Part shown: positions 50,454 to 59,261 of the stretch, piece after piece | Layout of the letters: each line of letters starts with the position of its first letter | Numbering within the stretch: position 1 is the stretch's first letter | Assembly (NCBI GenBank): GCA_963529855.1 | Contig: CAURZK010000001.1 | Coordinates: 62,001-126,000, forward strand | Reading direction: 5' to 3' | Source of the DNA: 34-65-8 sp963529855 | GTDB taxonomy: Bacteria; Pseudomonadota; Alphaproteobacteria; Sphingomonadales; Sphingomonadaceae | DNA: 64,000 bases | Translations under genes and position numbers: made by a program | Notes under the pieces: generated by a model | What the model saw: the letters and a program-made list of their open reading frames with translations, nothing else | Told to the model about the DNA's origin: nothing | The model's database searches: none

Positions 50454-52748
50454 ATGAAAACCCGCCTGATGCTCGCCGCTGCTGCCGGCGCGCTCGCAAC
50501 CGCAACCTTCCTTCCCGTGGAGCCCGCCTTGGCCCAGAACGCCGCCACGACCGCGCCTGCGCATGCCGCGCGCGATGCCGCCGCCGAACGCGAGTGGGCG
50601 ATCGCCTATTTCGCCAACGATTCCGCCCTGCCGTTTCACGCGCCCGATTTCACCCGGTTGAGCGACGACATCTATGGCCCGGCCATGGAAAAGGCGATGG
50701 CAGTGCACAATGCCGAAATCGCCGCGATCAAGAACAACCCGGAGCCGCCGACGTTCGAGAACACCATCGTCGCGCTGGAAACGTCCGGCCGAATGCTGGG
50801 CCGCGTGGCCACGATCTTCTTCGCGCTGACCGGTGCCAATACCAACGACACGCTCGATGCGACCCAGGCCGCGATCGGCCCCAAGCTGTCGCAGCATTCG
50901 GACGCTATCACGCTCGACCCGGTGCTCTTCGCACGGGTCAAGGCCGTCTACGACAACCGCGCCGCGATGACGATGACGCCGGAAGACGCCAAGCTGCTGG
51001 AAAACACTTACGAAGGCATGGTCCAGGCCGGCGCGATGCTGACCGATGCCCAGAAGGAACAGGTCAAGACGATTAATTCCGACCTGTCGAAGCTGACCAC
51101 CGAATTCGGCCAGAAGCTGCGCGCCGCGACGCTGGCAAACGCGCTGGTGGTCGACACGCGCGAGGAACTGGCTGGGCTTACCGCGGCTGACATCGACGCC
51201 GCGGCCAAGCTTGCCGCCGCCAATGGCCAGGCGGGCAAGTTCATGATCGCGCTGCAGAACACCACACAGCAGCCGCTACTGCCTGCGCTGGAAAACCGCG
51301 CGACGCGTGAAAAGCTGTTCAAGCTGTCGGTCAGCCGCGCCGAGCAGGGCGGACCCAACGACACCCGCATGACCCTGGCCCGCATTGCCAAGCTGCGCGC
51401 GGACAAGGCCGCGCTGTTCGGCGCACCCGACTGGGCCAGCTACGCCATGTGGGACCGGATGGCCGAAACGCCGAAGACCGCGCTCGATTTCATGGGCCAG
51501 ATGGTCCCGGCCCTCGCCGCCACGCAGCGGCGCGAGGCCGAGGTGCTGAACGAGATGATCCGTTCGGGCGGCGAGAACTTCACGGTCGAGCCGTGGGACT
51601 GGTACCGCTATGCCGAAAAGGTCCGTCAGGCGCGCTACGACCTCGACGAGGCCGAGGTGCAGAAGTACTTCGTGCTCGACAAGGTGCTGGAAGATGGCGT
51701 GTTCTTCGCCGCGAACAAGCTTTACGGGCTGAACTTCCAGAAGCGCACTGACCTGCCGGTCTATCACCCCGACGTGACCACCTATACCGTGTTCGATCGC
51801 GACGGCAGCGAACTGGGCATCTTCTACTTCGACCCGTTCCAGCGCCCCAGCAAGCGGGGCGGTGCGTGGATGAGCAACTTCGTCGACCAGAGCCACCTTT
51901 ATGGCACCAAGCCGGTGATCTACAACGTGCTGAACATCCCCAAGGCGGCGGACGGCGAGGTGCAGCTGGTCAGCTTCGACAACGTCAACACGCTGTTCCA
52001 CGAATTCGGCCATGCGCTGCACGGCTTCTTCGGCGACCAGCGGTACGCCAGTCTTTCGGGCACGGCCACGGCGCGCGATTTCGTCGAGTATCCGAGCCAG
52101 GTGAACGAGATGTGGGCGACCTATCCCGAAATCCTCGCCAACTATGCCAAGCACTATGAAACCGGCGAAACCATCCCGGCGGCGCTGATCACCAAGATGG
52201 AAGAAGCGGCCAAGTTCAACCAAGGCTACGATTTCGGCGAGGTCGTGGCCGCCGCGCTGCTCGACATGAAATGGCACGCGCTGACCCCGGCGCAGGCCGC
52301 CGCCATCGACACGCCGGAGAAGGTCGATGCCTTCGAACGCCAGTCGCTGACCGAGCTCGGGCTGGAAGTCGACCTCGTGCCGCCGCGTTACCGCTCGAAC
52401 TACTTCAACCACATCTTCAGCAGCCCGGCGGGCTATTCGGCCGGTTATTACAGCTATCTGTGGACCGAGATGCTCGATCGCGACAGCCGCAAGTGGTTCA
52501 TGGACAACGGCGGCCTGACGCGCGCCAACGGCGACCATTACCGCGCGACGGTGATCAGCCGCGGCGGGACGATGGACTACTACAAGATGTTCGAGAACTT
52601 CATGGGCCGCGCGCCCAACGTGCGCCCGATGCTGGAAGCACGCGGGCTGGTGGCGGGCGACGACACCGCAACCGATGCGACCGCATCGGACGGCGCGCTG
52701 CCGCCGCAGTCGACCGGCGAAACCGGCGCGGCTGCGACGCCGCGGTAA
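50454..52748 (+). CDS. dcp: M3-family peptidyl-dipeptidase (Dcp-like), exported
   Basis: 764 residues with signal peptide MKTRLMLAAAAGALATATFL (cleavage near ALAQ). The M3 zinc motif HEFGHALHGFF is at 516-526. FYFDPFQRPSKRGGAWM, GTATARDFVEYPSQ and SAGYYSYLWTEMLDRD are typical of oligopeptidase A/Dcp. Dcp removes C-terminal dipeptides from peptides; the signal peptide places this form in the periplasm. GAGAGG precedes the ATG. Convergent with btuD, one base between the stops. Confidence 0.93.
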   Translation: MKTRLMLAAAAGALATATFLPVEPALAQNAATTAPAHAARDAAAEREWAIAYFANDSALPFHAPDFTRLSDDIYGPAMEKAMAVHNAEIAAIKNNPEPPTFENTIVALETSGRMLGRVATIFFALTGANTNDTLDATQAAIGPKLSQHSDAITLDPVLFARVKAVYDNRAAMTMTPEDAKLLENTYEGMVQAGAMLTDAQKEQVKTINSDLSKLTTEFGQKLRAATLANALVVDTREELAGLTAADIDAAAKLAAANGQAGKFMIALQNTTQQPLLPALENRATREKLFKLSVSRAEQGGPNDTRMTLARIAKLRADKAALFGAPDWASYAMWDRMAETPKTALDFMGQMVPALAATQRREAEVLNEMIRSGGENFTVEPWDWYRYAEKVRQARYDLDEAEVQKYFVLDKVLEDGVFFAANKLYGLNFQKRTDLPVYHPDVTTYTVFDRDGSELGIFYFDPFQRPSKRGGAWMSNFVDQSHLYGTKPVIYNVLNIPKAADGEVQLVSFDNVNTLFHEFGHALHGFFGDQRYASLSGTATARDFVEYPSQVNEMWATYPEILANYAKHYETGETIPAALITKMEEAAKFNQGYDFGEVVAAALLDMKWHALTPAQAAAIDTPEKVDAFERQSLTELGLEVDLVPPRYRSNYFNHIFSSPAGYSAGYYSYLWTEMLDRDSRKWFMDNGGLTRANGDHYRATVISRGGTMDYYKMFENFMGRAPNVRPMLEARGLVAGDDTATDATASDGALPPQSTGETGAAATPR

Positions 52749-52749
52749 G

Positions 52750-53478
52750 CTAGCCCGCGACCAAGGCGCGCTGGCCCGATTCGCCGAGCCAGCGCGCAGG
52801 GACTTTCCAGACGCGCTCGATCACTGTGGTGTCGAGCGCGTCTGCGCATGGGCCGTCAGCCGCGACCGCGCCATCGCTCAGCACCACGGCGCGGTTGGCG
52901 TGGTTCATCGCCAGCGCGAGATCGTGCAGCACCAGCATCACGCCCGCGCCCGCATCGGCCGCGCGGCGCAGATGCGCCAGCAATTCGAGCTGATGCGCAA
53001 GATCGAGCGCGGCGAGCGGTTCGTCCGCCAGAATCCACTGCGGCTCTCCCGCCAGCACCCGCGCCAGCAGCACCCGCGCCCGCTCCCCGCCCGACAGGCG
53101 CGAAGCGGGACGGCTGGCGAGATGCGCGACATCCATCGCCGCGATCGCCGCTGCGACCTGCGCCTCGCCCCGGTCGCGGTGCGGCAGGCGCCCGAGCGCG
53201 ACGAGATTGCGCACCGCCACGTCCCACGCGATCTGCGGTTCCTGCGGCAGGTAACCGATCGCCTTTGCCCGCTCGCGCGGGTGCATACTGGCGAGCGGTG
53301 TTCCACCCAGCATGACCGCGCCGTCATCGGGCACCAGCAATCCGGCGAGGCATTGCAGCAGGCTCGACTTGCCCGCACCGTTCGGCCCGCAAATCGCGGT
53401 GATCGTGCCCGGCTCCAGCGTCAGGGTAACGCCCGCAAGGCGGCCGGCCAGCGCAAGGTTTTCCGCGTGCAATATCAT
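52750..53478 (-). CDS. btuD: Vitamin B12 ABC transporter ATP-binding protein BtuD
   Basis: 242 residues. Walker A GPNGAGKSSLLQCLAG, Q-loop GYLPQEPQIAW, signature LSGGERARVLLARVL, Walker B WILADEPLAAL and switch His in LVLHDLALAM make a complete FecE/BtuD-type ATPase. The start MILHAENLA is set by an ATGA overlap with btuC; the frame continues upstream only as a shadow of btuC. It is the last gene of the riboswitch-controlled operon, which supports B12 rather than siderophore as cargo. Confidence 0.92.
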   Translation of the reverse strand: MILHAENLALAGRLAGVTLTLEPGTITAICGPNGAGKSSLLQCLAGLLVPDDGAVMLGGTPLASMHPRERAKAIGYLPQEPQIAWDVAVRNLVALGRLPHRDRGEAQVAAAIAAMDVAHLASRPASRLSGGERARVLLARVLAGEPQWILADEPLAALDLAHQLELLAHLRRAADAGAGVMLVLHDLALAMNHANRAVVLSDGAVAADGPCADALDTTVIERVWKVPARWLGESGQRALVAG

Positions 53479-54428
53479 GCCAGACCCCTCCTCATCCGCA
53501 GCAGCAGCCACAGGAAGAACGGCGCGCCGATCAGGCTGAGGGCAATGCCCAGCCGCAGCTCGGTAACGGTCGGCAAGACGCGCACCACGCTGTCCGCGAC
53601 CAGCACCAGCAACCCCCCGGCGAGCGCACTCGGCACGAGCAGCGAACTTGGCCGCCGGTCGGTCAGCGGGCGCACCAGATGGGGCACGATCAGCCCGACG
53701 AACCCGATGATCCCGGCAACCGCGACCCCGCTGCCGACGGTCAGCCCCACCCCCGCGATCAGCCAGACCTGCAGCAGGCCGGGGCGCATCCCCAGCGACC
53801 GCGCCGCAGCATCGCCCAGGATCAGCGCGTCGAGATCGCGCCGCGCGGCCCACAGGCAGGCGACCCCGGCGAGCGTCAGCGGCGCGGCGATCCAGACCTC
53901 GCGCCAGCTGCGGTCGGTCAGCGCGCCCATCAGCCAGGTCACGATCTCGCTCATGGCAAAAGCATTGGGGGCGAAACTGATCGCAAGGCTCATCAGCGCC
54001 CCTGCGAGGCTGGCTATCATCATCCCGGCGAGCGTGAACAGTGCAATCCCGCCGGTGCGCCCCGCGATCAGCGCCAGCAATGCCATCGCCCCCGCTGCAC
54101 CCATGAGCGCAAACAGCGGCAGCAGCCAGGCGCTGGCCGAATAGCCGAACCAGAAACTCGCCACCGCGCCCAGTGCCGCGCCCGGTGCGATGCCGAACAG
54201 GCCCGGATCGGCCAGCGGATTGCGCAAGTAACCCTGCATCGCCGCCCCCGCCGCCCCCAACCCTGCGCCGACGACCAGCGCCAGCAACGTGCGCGGCAGG
54301 CGCAATTCGGCAAGGATCAGCATGGCATTGGGCGTCTCGCCAGGATCGAGCCAGACGCGGCCCGCGATCAGCGACAGCGGCACCGCGACCGCCAGCAAAG
54401 CCAGCAGGATGAGGTTCGCGCGCGTCAT
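53475..54428 (-). CDS. btuC: Vitamin B12 ABC transporter permease BtuC
   Basis: 317 residues of the FecCD/BtuC permease family, about ten membrane helices. ELRLPRTLLALVVGAGLGAA, AAMQGYLRNPLADPGLFGIA and the ATPase-contact segment IIGFVGLIVPHLVRPL are signatures. The start MTRANLILLALLAV overlaps the btuF stop (ATGA). Located between the binding protein and ATPase genes of the same operon. Confidence 0.93.
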   Translation of the reverse strand: MTRANLILLALLAVAVPLSLIAGRVWLDPGETPNAMLILAELRLPRTLLALVVGAGLGAAGAAMQGYLRNPLADPGLFGIAPGAALGAVASFWFGYSASAWLLPLFALMGAAGAMALLALIAGRTGGIALFTLAGMMIASLAGALMSLAISFAPNAFAMSEIVTWLMGALTDRSWREVWIAAPLTLAGVACLWAARRDLDALILGDAAARSLGMRPGLLQVWLIAGVGLTVGSGVAVAGIIGFVGLIVPHLVRPLTDRRPSSLLVPSALAGGLLVLVADSVVRVLPTVTELRLGIALSLIGAPFFLWLLLRMRRGLA

Positions 54429-55222
54429 CCGCGCACCTCGCGCAGCCGCGCCATAGCCCTGGGGATGGTCGGACCGCCGCAATAGAGCAGCGATGGATCG
54501 AAGCGTTCGATCCGCATACCGCGCACCTCGGCCAGAACCGGATGGCGCTGTGCCGCGCTGTCGCCCGCGACCAGCAAGAGTTCGGGCGGATCGGCGACAA
54601 CCTGTTCCAGCGGCAGGAAGTCAGCCTGCCCCAGCCCGCGCGCGGCGCTGTGGCTGGCGAGGCCGGCACGGCGGAGCATGTCGCTGACCAGCGCCCCCTC
54701 GCCCGGCACGATTCCGCCCGGCTGCCACAGCACGGTCGACACGCTGGGCGCCGCAACGCTTGCTGCCTTGACGTCGCGTGCGATGTCGCGCGCCAGTTCG
54801 CGGCCCGCCTCCGCCCGCCCGATCGCTGCGCCAATCGCCTCCACCTGCGCCAGGCTGTCCTCGACCGTCGCGGCAATGCCGAAGGTTTCGACCCGCACGC
54901 CAAGATCCTCCAGCGCGGCGCGCGTTGCGGGGTGGATGAAGCTGCTCGCCACAACCACATCCGGATCGAGCGCCAGCACTTCTTCCACCGTGCCGCCCGT
55001 TGCGGGAAAGCGGCGCGCCTGTGCCAGATCCATCGAAGTGCCCCGCGGATCGTGGCTGTAGTGGCTGATGGCCAGCACCTGCCCCGGCGCCGCAATCCGC
55101 GCCAGTACCGCGTCGGTGCAGGGGTTGAGACTGACGACGGTGAGCAGGCCGGTGCCCGCCCGCGGGGCCGGCTCGGCGGTGCACCCCGCCAGAGCCAGCG
55201 CCGCGAGCACGCCCGCGCGCAT
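54425..55222 (-). CDS. btuF: Vitamin B12-binding lipoprotein BtuF
   Basis: 265 residues of the class III substrate-binding fold. The start MRAGVLAALALAGCTAEP gives a lipoprotein signal with Cys14, so it is membrane-anchored on the periplasmic side. VVSLNPCTDAVLARIAAPGQ, the segment LALDPDVVVASSF and ALVSDMLRRAGL are typical of BtuF. The start codon overlaps the btuB stop (TGATG). Confidence 0.9.
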   Translation of the reverse strand: MRAGVLAALALAGCTAEPAPRAGTGLLTVVSLNPCTDAVLARIAAPGQVLAISHYSHDPRGTSMDLAQARRFPATGGTVEEVLALDPDVVVASSFIHPATRAALEDLGVRVETFGIAATVEDSLAQVEAIGAAIGRAEAGRELARDIARDVKAASVAAPSVSTVLWQPGGIVPGEGALVSDMLRRAGLASHSAARGLGQADFLPLEQVVADPPELLLVAGDSAAQRHPVLAEVRGMRIERFDPSLLYCGGPTIPRAMARLREVRG

Positions 55223-57129
55223 CAGAACTTCGCCCGCGCCCCGAGGAAGGCGCCTCGCCCGGGCGATCCGTAACCCGCGGCAGTCTGATATTCGGCATCT
55301 GTCACATTCTCGACCCGCCCGAATAGCTCGACCTTGTCGCTCACCGGCAACGAGGCGCGCAGGGTAGCCACGGCATAGCCATCAATCGGGACCGTGTTAC
55401 TGGCGTTCTCAAAACTGTCGCTGACCAGCCGCACGTCACCGCCCAGCGTCAGCCCGGCGAGCGGGGTCTGCCAGTCGACGCTGGCAGTCAGCGCATGGTG
55501 CGGCCTGCGCGCCAGCGGATTGCCGCGGTTGGCAGAGCCTGGCGTGCGGTTTTCCGTATCGACGTAGGCATAGACCGCGCGCGTCGTCCAGCGCTCGGAT
55601 GGGCGCGCGCCCAGTTCAACCTCGAACCCCTGCGCCCGCACCCGGCCGATATTGTCGTAGTATCCGAAGGGCCGCGTGGCGCAGAGCGGCGCGGTGGAGC
55701 CGAAACAGCTGGCGAATTCGATCTGATCTTCCGCATCACGGCGAAACGCTGTTGCCGCGCCATAGAAGCGGCGGCCGATCAGGGTCCGCTCACCCAGCGC
55801 GAGGCCAAGATCGAAGCTGGTGCTGCGTTCAGGGCGCAGGCCTTCGTTACCGAAATCGGAAAACAGCTGGAACAGGGTCGGCGCCTTGAACCCCTCGCCC
55901 ACGCTGGCGCGCAAGCGCAGGTCGGTCGCGATCTCGTAACTGAAATCGGCGCCGAAGCTGACCGCGCTGCCGAACCGGGCGTGGTCGTCGATCCTTGCGC
56001 CAGCGTGGGCGGACAGCGCCCCGAACTCGATCCCGGCCTGGGCATAGGCGCCCAGGATGCGGGTGCTGTGCCCGGTATCGAACAGCGTTTCGTAGCTGCT
56101 CCATTCATGTTCGCCGCCGAAATTCAGCAGCAGCGGGCCGATCGGGCGCCATTCGCCGCGCAGCGCGACCCGGTCGGAATGGCCGTCGCTGGTGAAGCTG
56201 GGGCCAACCGCGGGGTCGATGTTGTCGCGCTCGGTATCGGCCAAGCTGTAAGTCGCCTGCAGGAACAGCGGTCCGCTGTCGTAGATCGCCCCGGCTGACC
56301 CGGAATACTGGCGCGTGTCCTGATATTCGGCGGTATCTGCCAGCACGAAGGCCGGGGCCGGGAAACCGTCGATGTCGAGCTTGCCTTCCGCCCAGCGGCC
56401 GCGCGCAAACACCTCGAAGGCATCGGACACGTACCAGCGCGCCTGCCCGTTCACGTCCCACTGTTCGAAGCCGTCTGGTTCAGTGCCGGTGGCAGCGGCG
56501 GAAATGCCGTCCGTGCGGTAATAACTCGCCGCCGCGCCGAGATAGCCGCGCTCGCCGCCCAGCCCGCCCGAGACGCTGCCGGTGAATGTGTCGCGTGCGC
56601 CATATTCGGCATTCAGGCCAAGCCCCGTCTCGGCCAGTGTGGATGCGATGATCACACCGCCGATTGCATCCGAACCCCAGATGGTGGAGTTCGAGCCGCG
56701 CATGACCTCCACCTTGGCGAGATTGGCGCTGAGCAGGTTGCCGAAATCGAATCCGCCGCCGGGCGCAGCCGGATCGGCAACGCGCACCCCGTCGAGCACG
56801 ACGAGCGTCTGTTCCGCCTCCGCGCCGCGCAAGCGCACGCCGGTGAAGCTGCCGGTTCCGCCATTGCGAGTGACGGCAAGGCCCGGCACGCGTTCGAGCA
56901 CGCGGGTCAGGTCGGCACCCTGTACGCTGGCAATCTCGTCCACGCCGAGCACAGTGACGGCCATGCCGGTGTCCTCGATCTCGGTCCGCGTGCCGGTCGC
57001 GGTGACGGTGATGGTTTCCTCGGGGCTCGCCCGTGTGTCGTCGAACGTGGCCGGCTCGTCGACTTGCTGCGCTGCCAGCGGGCTGGCGAGCAGAAACAGG
57101 GAAACGCCGGAAAACAGGTAGTTACGCAT
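55222..57129 (-). CDS. btuB: TonB-dependent vitamin B12 receptor BtuB
   Basis: 635 residues from MRNYLFSGVSLFLLASPLAA (signal peptide), TonB-box region PEETITVTATGTRTEI, plug (LTRVLERVPGLAVTRNGGTG, VRLRGAEAEQTLVVLDGVRV, RGSNSTIWGSDAIGGVI), and a barrel ending GAFLGARAKF. The plug layout is that of BtuB. GGAGG lies immediately upstream of the ATG on the minus strand, which decides the start. The cobalamin riboswitch about 110 bases upstream makes B12 the ligand. Confidence 0.94.
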   Translation of the reverse strand: MRNYLFSGVSLFLLASPLAAQQVDEPATFDDTRASPEETITVTATGTRTEIEDTGMAVTVLGVDEIASVQGADLTRVLERVPGLAVTRNGGTGSFTGVRLRGAEAEQTLVVLDGVRVADPAAPGGGFDFGNLLSANLAKVEVMRGSNSTIWGSDAIGGVIIASTLAETGLGLNAEYGARDTFTGSVSGGLGGERGYLGAAASYYRTDGISAAATGTEPDGFEQWDVNGQARWYVSDAFEVFARGRWAEGKLDIDGFPAPAFVLADTAEYQDTRQYSGSAGAIYDSGPLFLQATYSLADTERDNIDPAVGPSFTSDGHSDRVALRGEWRPIGPLLLNFGGEHEWSSYETLFDTGHSTRILGAYAQAGIEFGALSAHAGARIDDHARFGSAVSFGADFSYEIATDLRLRASVGEGFKAPTLFQLFSDFGNEGLRPERSTSFDLGLALGERTLIGRRFYGAATAFRRDAEDQIEFASCFGSTAPLCATRPFGYYDNIGRVRAQGFEVELGARPSERWTTRAVYAYVDTENRTPGSANRGNPLARRPHHALTASVDWQTPLAGLTLGGDVRLVSDSFENASNTVPIDGYAVATLRASLPVSDKVELFGRVENVTDAEYQTAAGYGSPGRGAFLGARAKF

Positions 57130-57239
57130 TATTCCTCCAAATATCATGTGCGATCTGTCGCCCATGACAGGAGGCCGCGCGGCGATTTCCGCGCGTTCCC
57201 GCAGCATCCGGTACACCCCGCCCGGCTACTCGAACGACC

Positions 57240-57415
57240 GTCGTGGGCAGGTCTCCTGGCTCCCGGATCGTCGCTCCTCCGCCGCCTTCCCGCCCCTCGC
57301 GTTGCGCGGGGACAGTGGCATATGGCGGGATCGCTCCCCGGTCACAGTTGCGGGGGCAGCGGGGGCATCGAACCCCCTTCCCTCTTCGGTCCGCCTGTTC
57401 CCGATGGAAGCGCGC
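57240..57415 (-). promoter_or_regulatory. Cobalamin (AdoCbl) riboswitch controlling the btu operon
   Basis: Read on the minus strand, the conserved blocks occur in the right order: GCTGCCCCCGCAACTGTGAC, GCCACTG (57319-57313), GGGAAGGC, and GAGCCAGGAGACCTGCC. These are the B12-box and core elements of the cobalamin riboswitch. It should shut down btuB translation or transcription when B12 is plentiful. The 5' edge is approximate. The rest of the 488-base gap up to the divergent hydrolase gene shows no gene. Confidence 0.96.
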
Positions 57416-57617
57416 GGACAACCCATGACGTGGAGGCGCGCATAGTCGCGCGGGGGCGCGGGGGCAACCTTGTATGGTTAACGCGCCGTTCGCCTTGCCG
57501 CTTAACCGACATGCACGAGATGTGCCGCCATAGGACGCATGCTTTCGACCCGTTCGCGGCTCGTGGCCGCCCCTGTTACGCGCCGCGGCGCGTGCCACCG
57601 ATTGTCCGGATGACCTT

Positions 57618-58772
57618 TTGACCGACCGCCTTGCCATTGCCTCGCATCATGCCGTGCCGCACCGCGCGCGCCGGCCGCGGGTGTCGCTGTGGGCGCGGCT
57701 GGCGCGTTCGGTGAATGCGCGGGCCGTACTGGCTCTGGTCGTGGCCGTGGCCGTGCCCATGCTGGCAGCACCAGCCGGGTGGGCGCAGTTCGGCCTGGGC
57801 CAGTCCGCCCCTGCCCCTGCCGCGCCAGTCGAGCCCATGCCCTTCGAGCGCGCGGGGTTCAGTTTTCCCGGTTCGGCATTCTACTTCATCGAGCAGGCAC
57901 CGCGTCTGGCATATGACGTGGAGGCAGCGCCCCCCGCGCTGTTCGACACCACCGGCACGGGCAGCGGCGCCGGTGAAGCTGCGCTGGCCGCCGTGCGCGA
58001 CGCGGGCCCGGCAGCACGCGGGTTTCTCTCTGCCGGAACGGGCATGGACAAGGCACGCGCGCTTCAGTGCCTCGCCACTGCGATCTATTACGAGGCGGCG
58101 AGCGAATCGCTCGACGGCCAGCGCGCCGTGGCCCAGGTCGTGCTCAACCGGGTGGCGCATCCGAGCTATCCCAACAGCGTGTGCGGGGTGGTCTATCAGG
58201 GCAGCGAGCGCAAGACCGGCTGCCAGTTCAGTTTCACCTGCGACGGATCGCTCCGCCGCGTCCCGTCGGCAGCTGGTATGGCGCGTGCGCGGATGATCGC
58301 GAGCGAGGCCCTTTCGGGCTCGGTTTTCGCGCCCGTCGGCCTCGCCACGCATTATCACACGGTCTGGATCTATCCTTACTGGGCGCCAAGCTTGGCGCAC
58401 ATCGGCACCATCGGTGCGCACCGGTTCTACAAATGGCGCGGCAATGCCGGGCGGCCCGAAGCGTTCCGGTCCGCCTATTTCGGCGGCGAGCCGGTCGCCG
58501 CCCCCAACGCCCGCCGGACCGACGAATTCGCCACCGAGGCCGCTGACCCGCTGGCCCTGGCCAAGGTGTTCGAGGAGGCCCGCCGCAAAGCCGAAACCGA
58601 AAGCCGCGCCACCGCCCAGCGAGCACCTGCGCCCGCTTATGCCCCGGCGGTCGAACAGCGTGGCGGCGACGCCGTGTTCACTGCCGAAAATCTGCCCGCA
58701 GCCGGTTCGGTGCGCGAGGAATACGCCAATTCCGGCCGCTGGATAGCGGAACCGGGAACCGCCCGTCGCTGA
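57618..58772 (+). CDS. Cell-wall hydrolase (SleB-like)
   Basis: 384 residues. A basic N-terminus is followed by the signal/anchor ARAVLALVVAVAVPMLAAP. The hydrolase_2 domain reads LQCLATAIYYEAASESLDGQ, RAVAQVVLNRVAHPSYPNSV, CGVVYQGSERKTGCQFSFTC, and ATHYHTVWIYPYWA, with the catalytic Glu in YYEA. It cleaves peptidoglycan glycan strands. The C-terminal 100 residues are low-complexity Ala/Glu/Arg. The start is given as TTG (MTDRLAIASHH); downstream GTG codons are possible. It stands divergent from the btu operon. Confidence 0.88.
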   Translation: MTDRLAIASHHAVPHRARRPRVSLWARLARSVNARAVLALVVAVAVPMLAAPAGWAQFGLGQSAPAPAAPVEPMPFERAGFSFPGSAFYFIEQAPRLAYDVEAAPPALFDTTGTGSGAGEAALAAVRDAGPAARGFLSAGTGMDKARALQCLATAIYYEAASESLDGQRAVAQVVLNRVAHPSYPNSVCGVVYQGSERKTGCQFSFTCDGSLRRVPSAAGMARARMIASEALSGSVFAPVGLATHYHTVWIYPYWAPSLAHIGTIGAHRFYKWRGNAGRPEAFRSAYFGGEPVAAPNARRTDEFATEAADPLALAKVFEEARRKAETESRATAQRAPAPAYAPAVEQRGGDAVFTAENLPAAGSVREEYANSGRWIAEPGTARR

Positions 58773-58885
58773 CCCAGTTGGGCCAGTTAATGTCTTCGAA
58801 ACCTTGAGATAAAACCGAACCTTAGCGCCTCTGTCGCTAGACCGCGCGCACAGTTCGCTCCAACTCCCCCAGGACGCATCCAGGC

Positions 58886-59194
58886 ATGACGCTTCACTTC
58901 GCTGCTGCCCGCACCGCCGCGCGCTCGCCCATCGCCCGGGCGCTTCGGTTTCGGCCCGCCAAAGGGGCAGACAACGACAACTGCCTGACAGTCGACGACC
59001 GTTTGCTTCATGCCGCCTTGCGCCACTTTGCCGCGCATGGCCTCCACGCTGCGCGCGAGGCACGCAAGCAGGCGGAAAACGCCTTCTTTGCCGGCGACCG
59101 CGAAGGCTACGATTGGTGGCTGGGTGTATGCCGCACGCTCGATCGGCGGCTCGCGGCCAAGCTCGAACGGGGGGTCGGCGCAGAGCCCCGCTAA
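58886..59194 (+). CDS. Small hypothetical protein
   Basis: 102 residues: a basic start (MTLHFAAARTAARSPIARAL), then RLLHAALRHFAAHGLHAARE and ENAFFAGDREGYDWWLGVCR, a helical pattern that looks conserved. No signal peptide. A family name could not be given. It lies between the cell-wall hydrolase and the GGDEF-EAL gene on the same strand. Confidence 0.6.
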   Translation: MTLHFAAARTAARSPIARALRFRPAKGADNDNCLTVDDRLLHAALRHFAAHGLHAAREARKQAENAFFAGDREGYDWWLGVCRTLDRRLAAKLERGVGAEPR

Positions 59195-59261
59195 CCGCCC
59201 GTGACGATGGTAAGCATGCCGTTAACCCGGCGGTGACTGTTTCGACGTTAAAGATCGCCGC

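Noticed and set aside
57478..57515. CtrA binding site (two TTAAC words)
   Set aside because: Spacing between the two TTAAC words is far more than the required seven bases.
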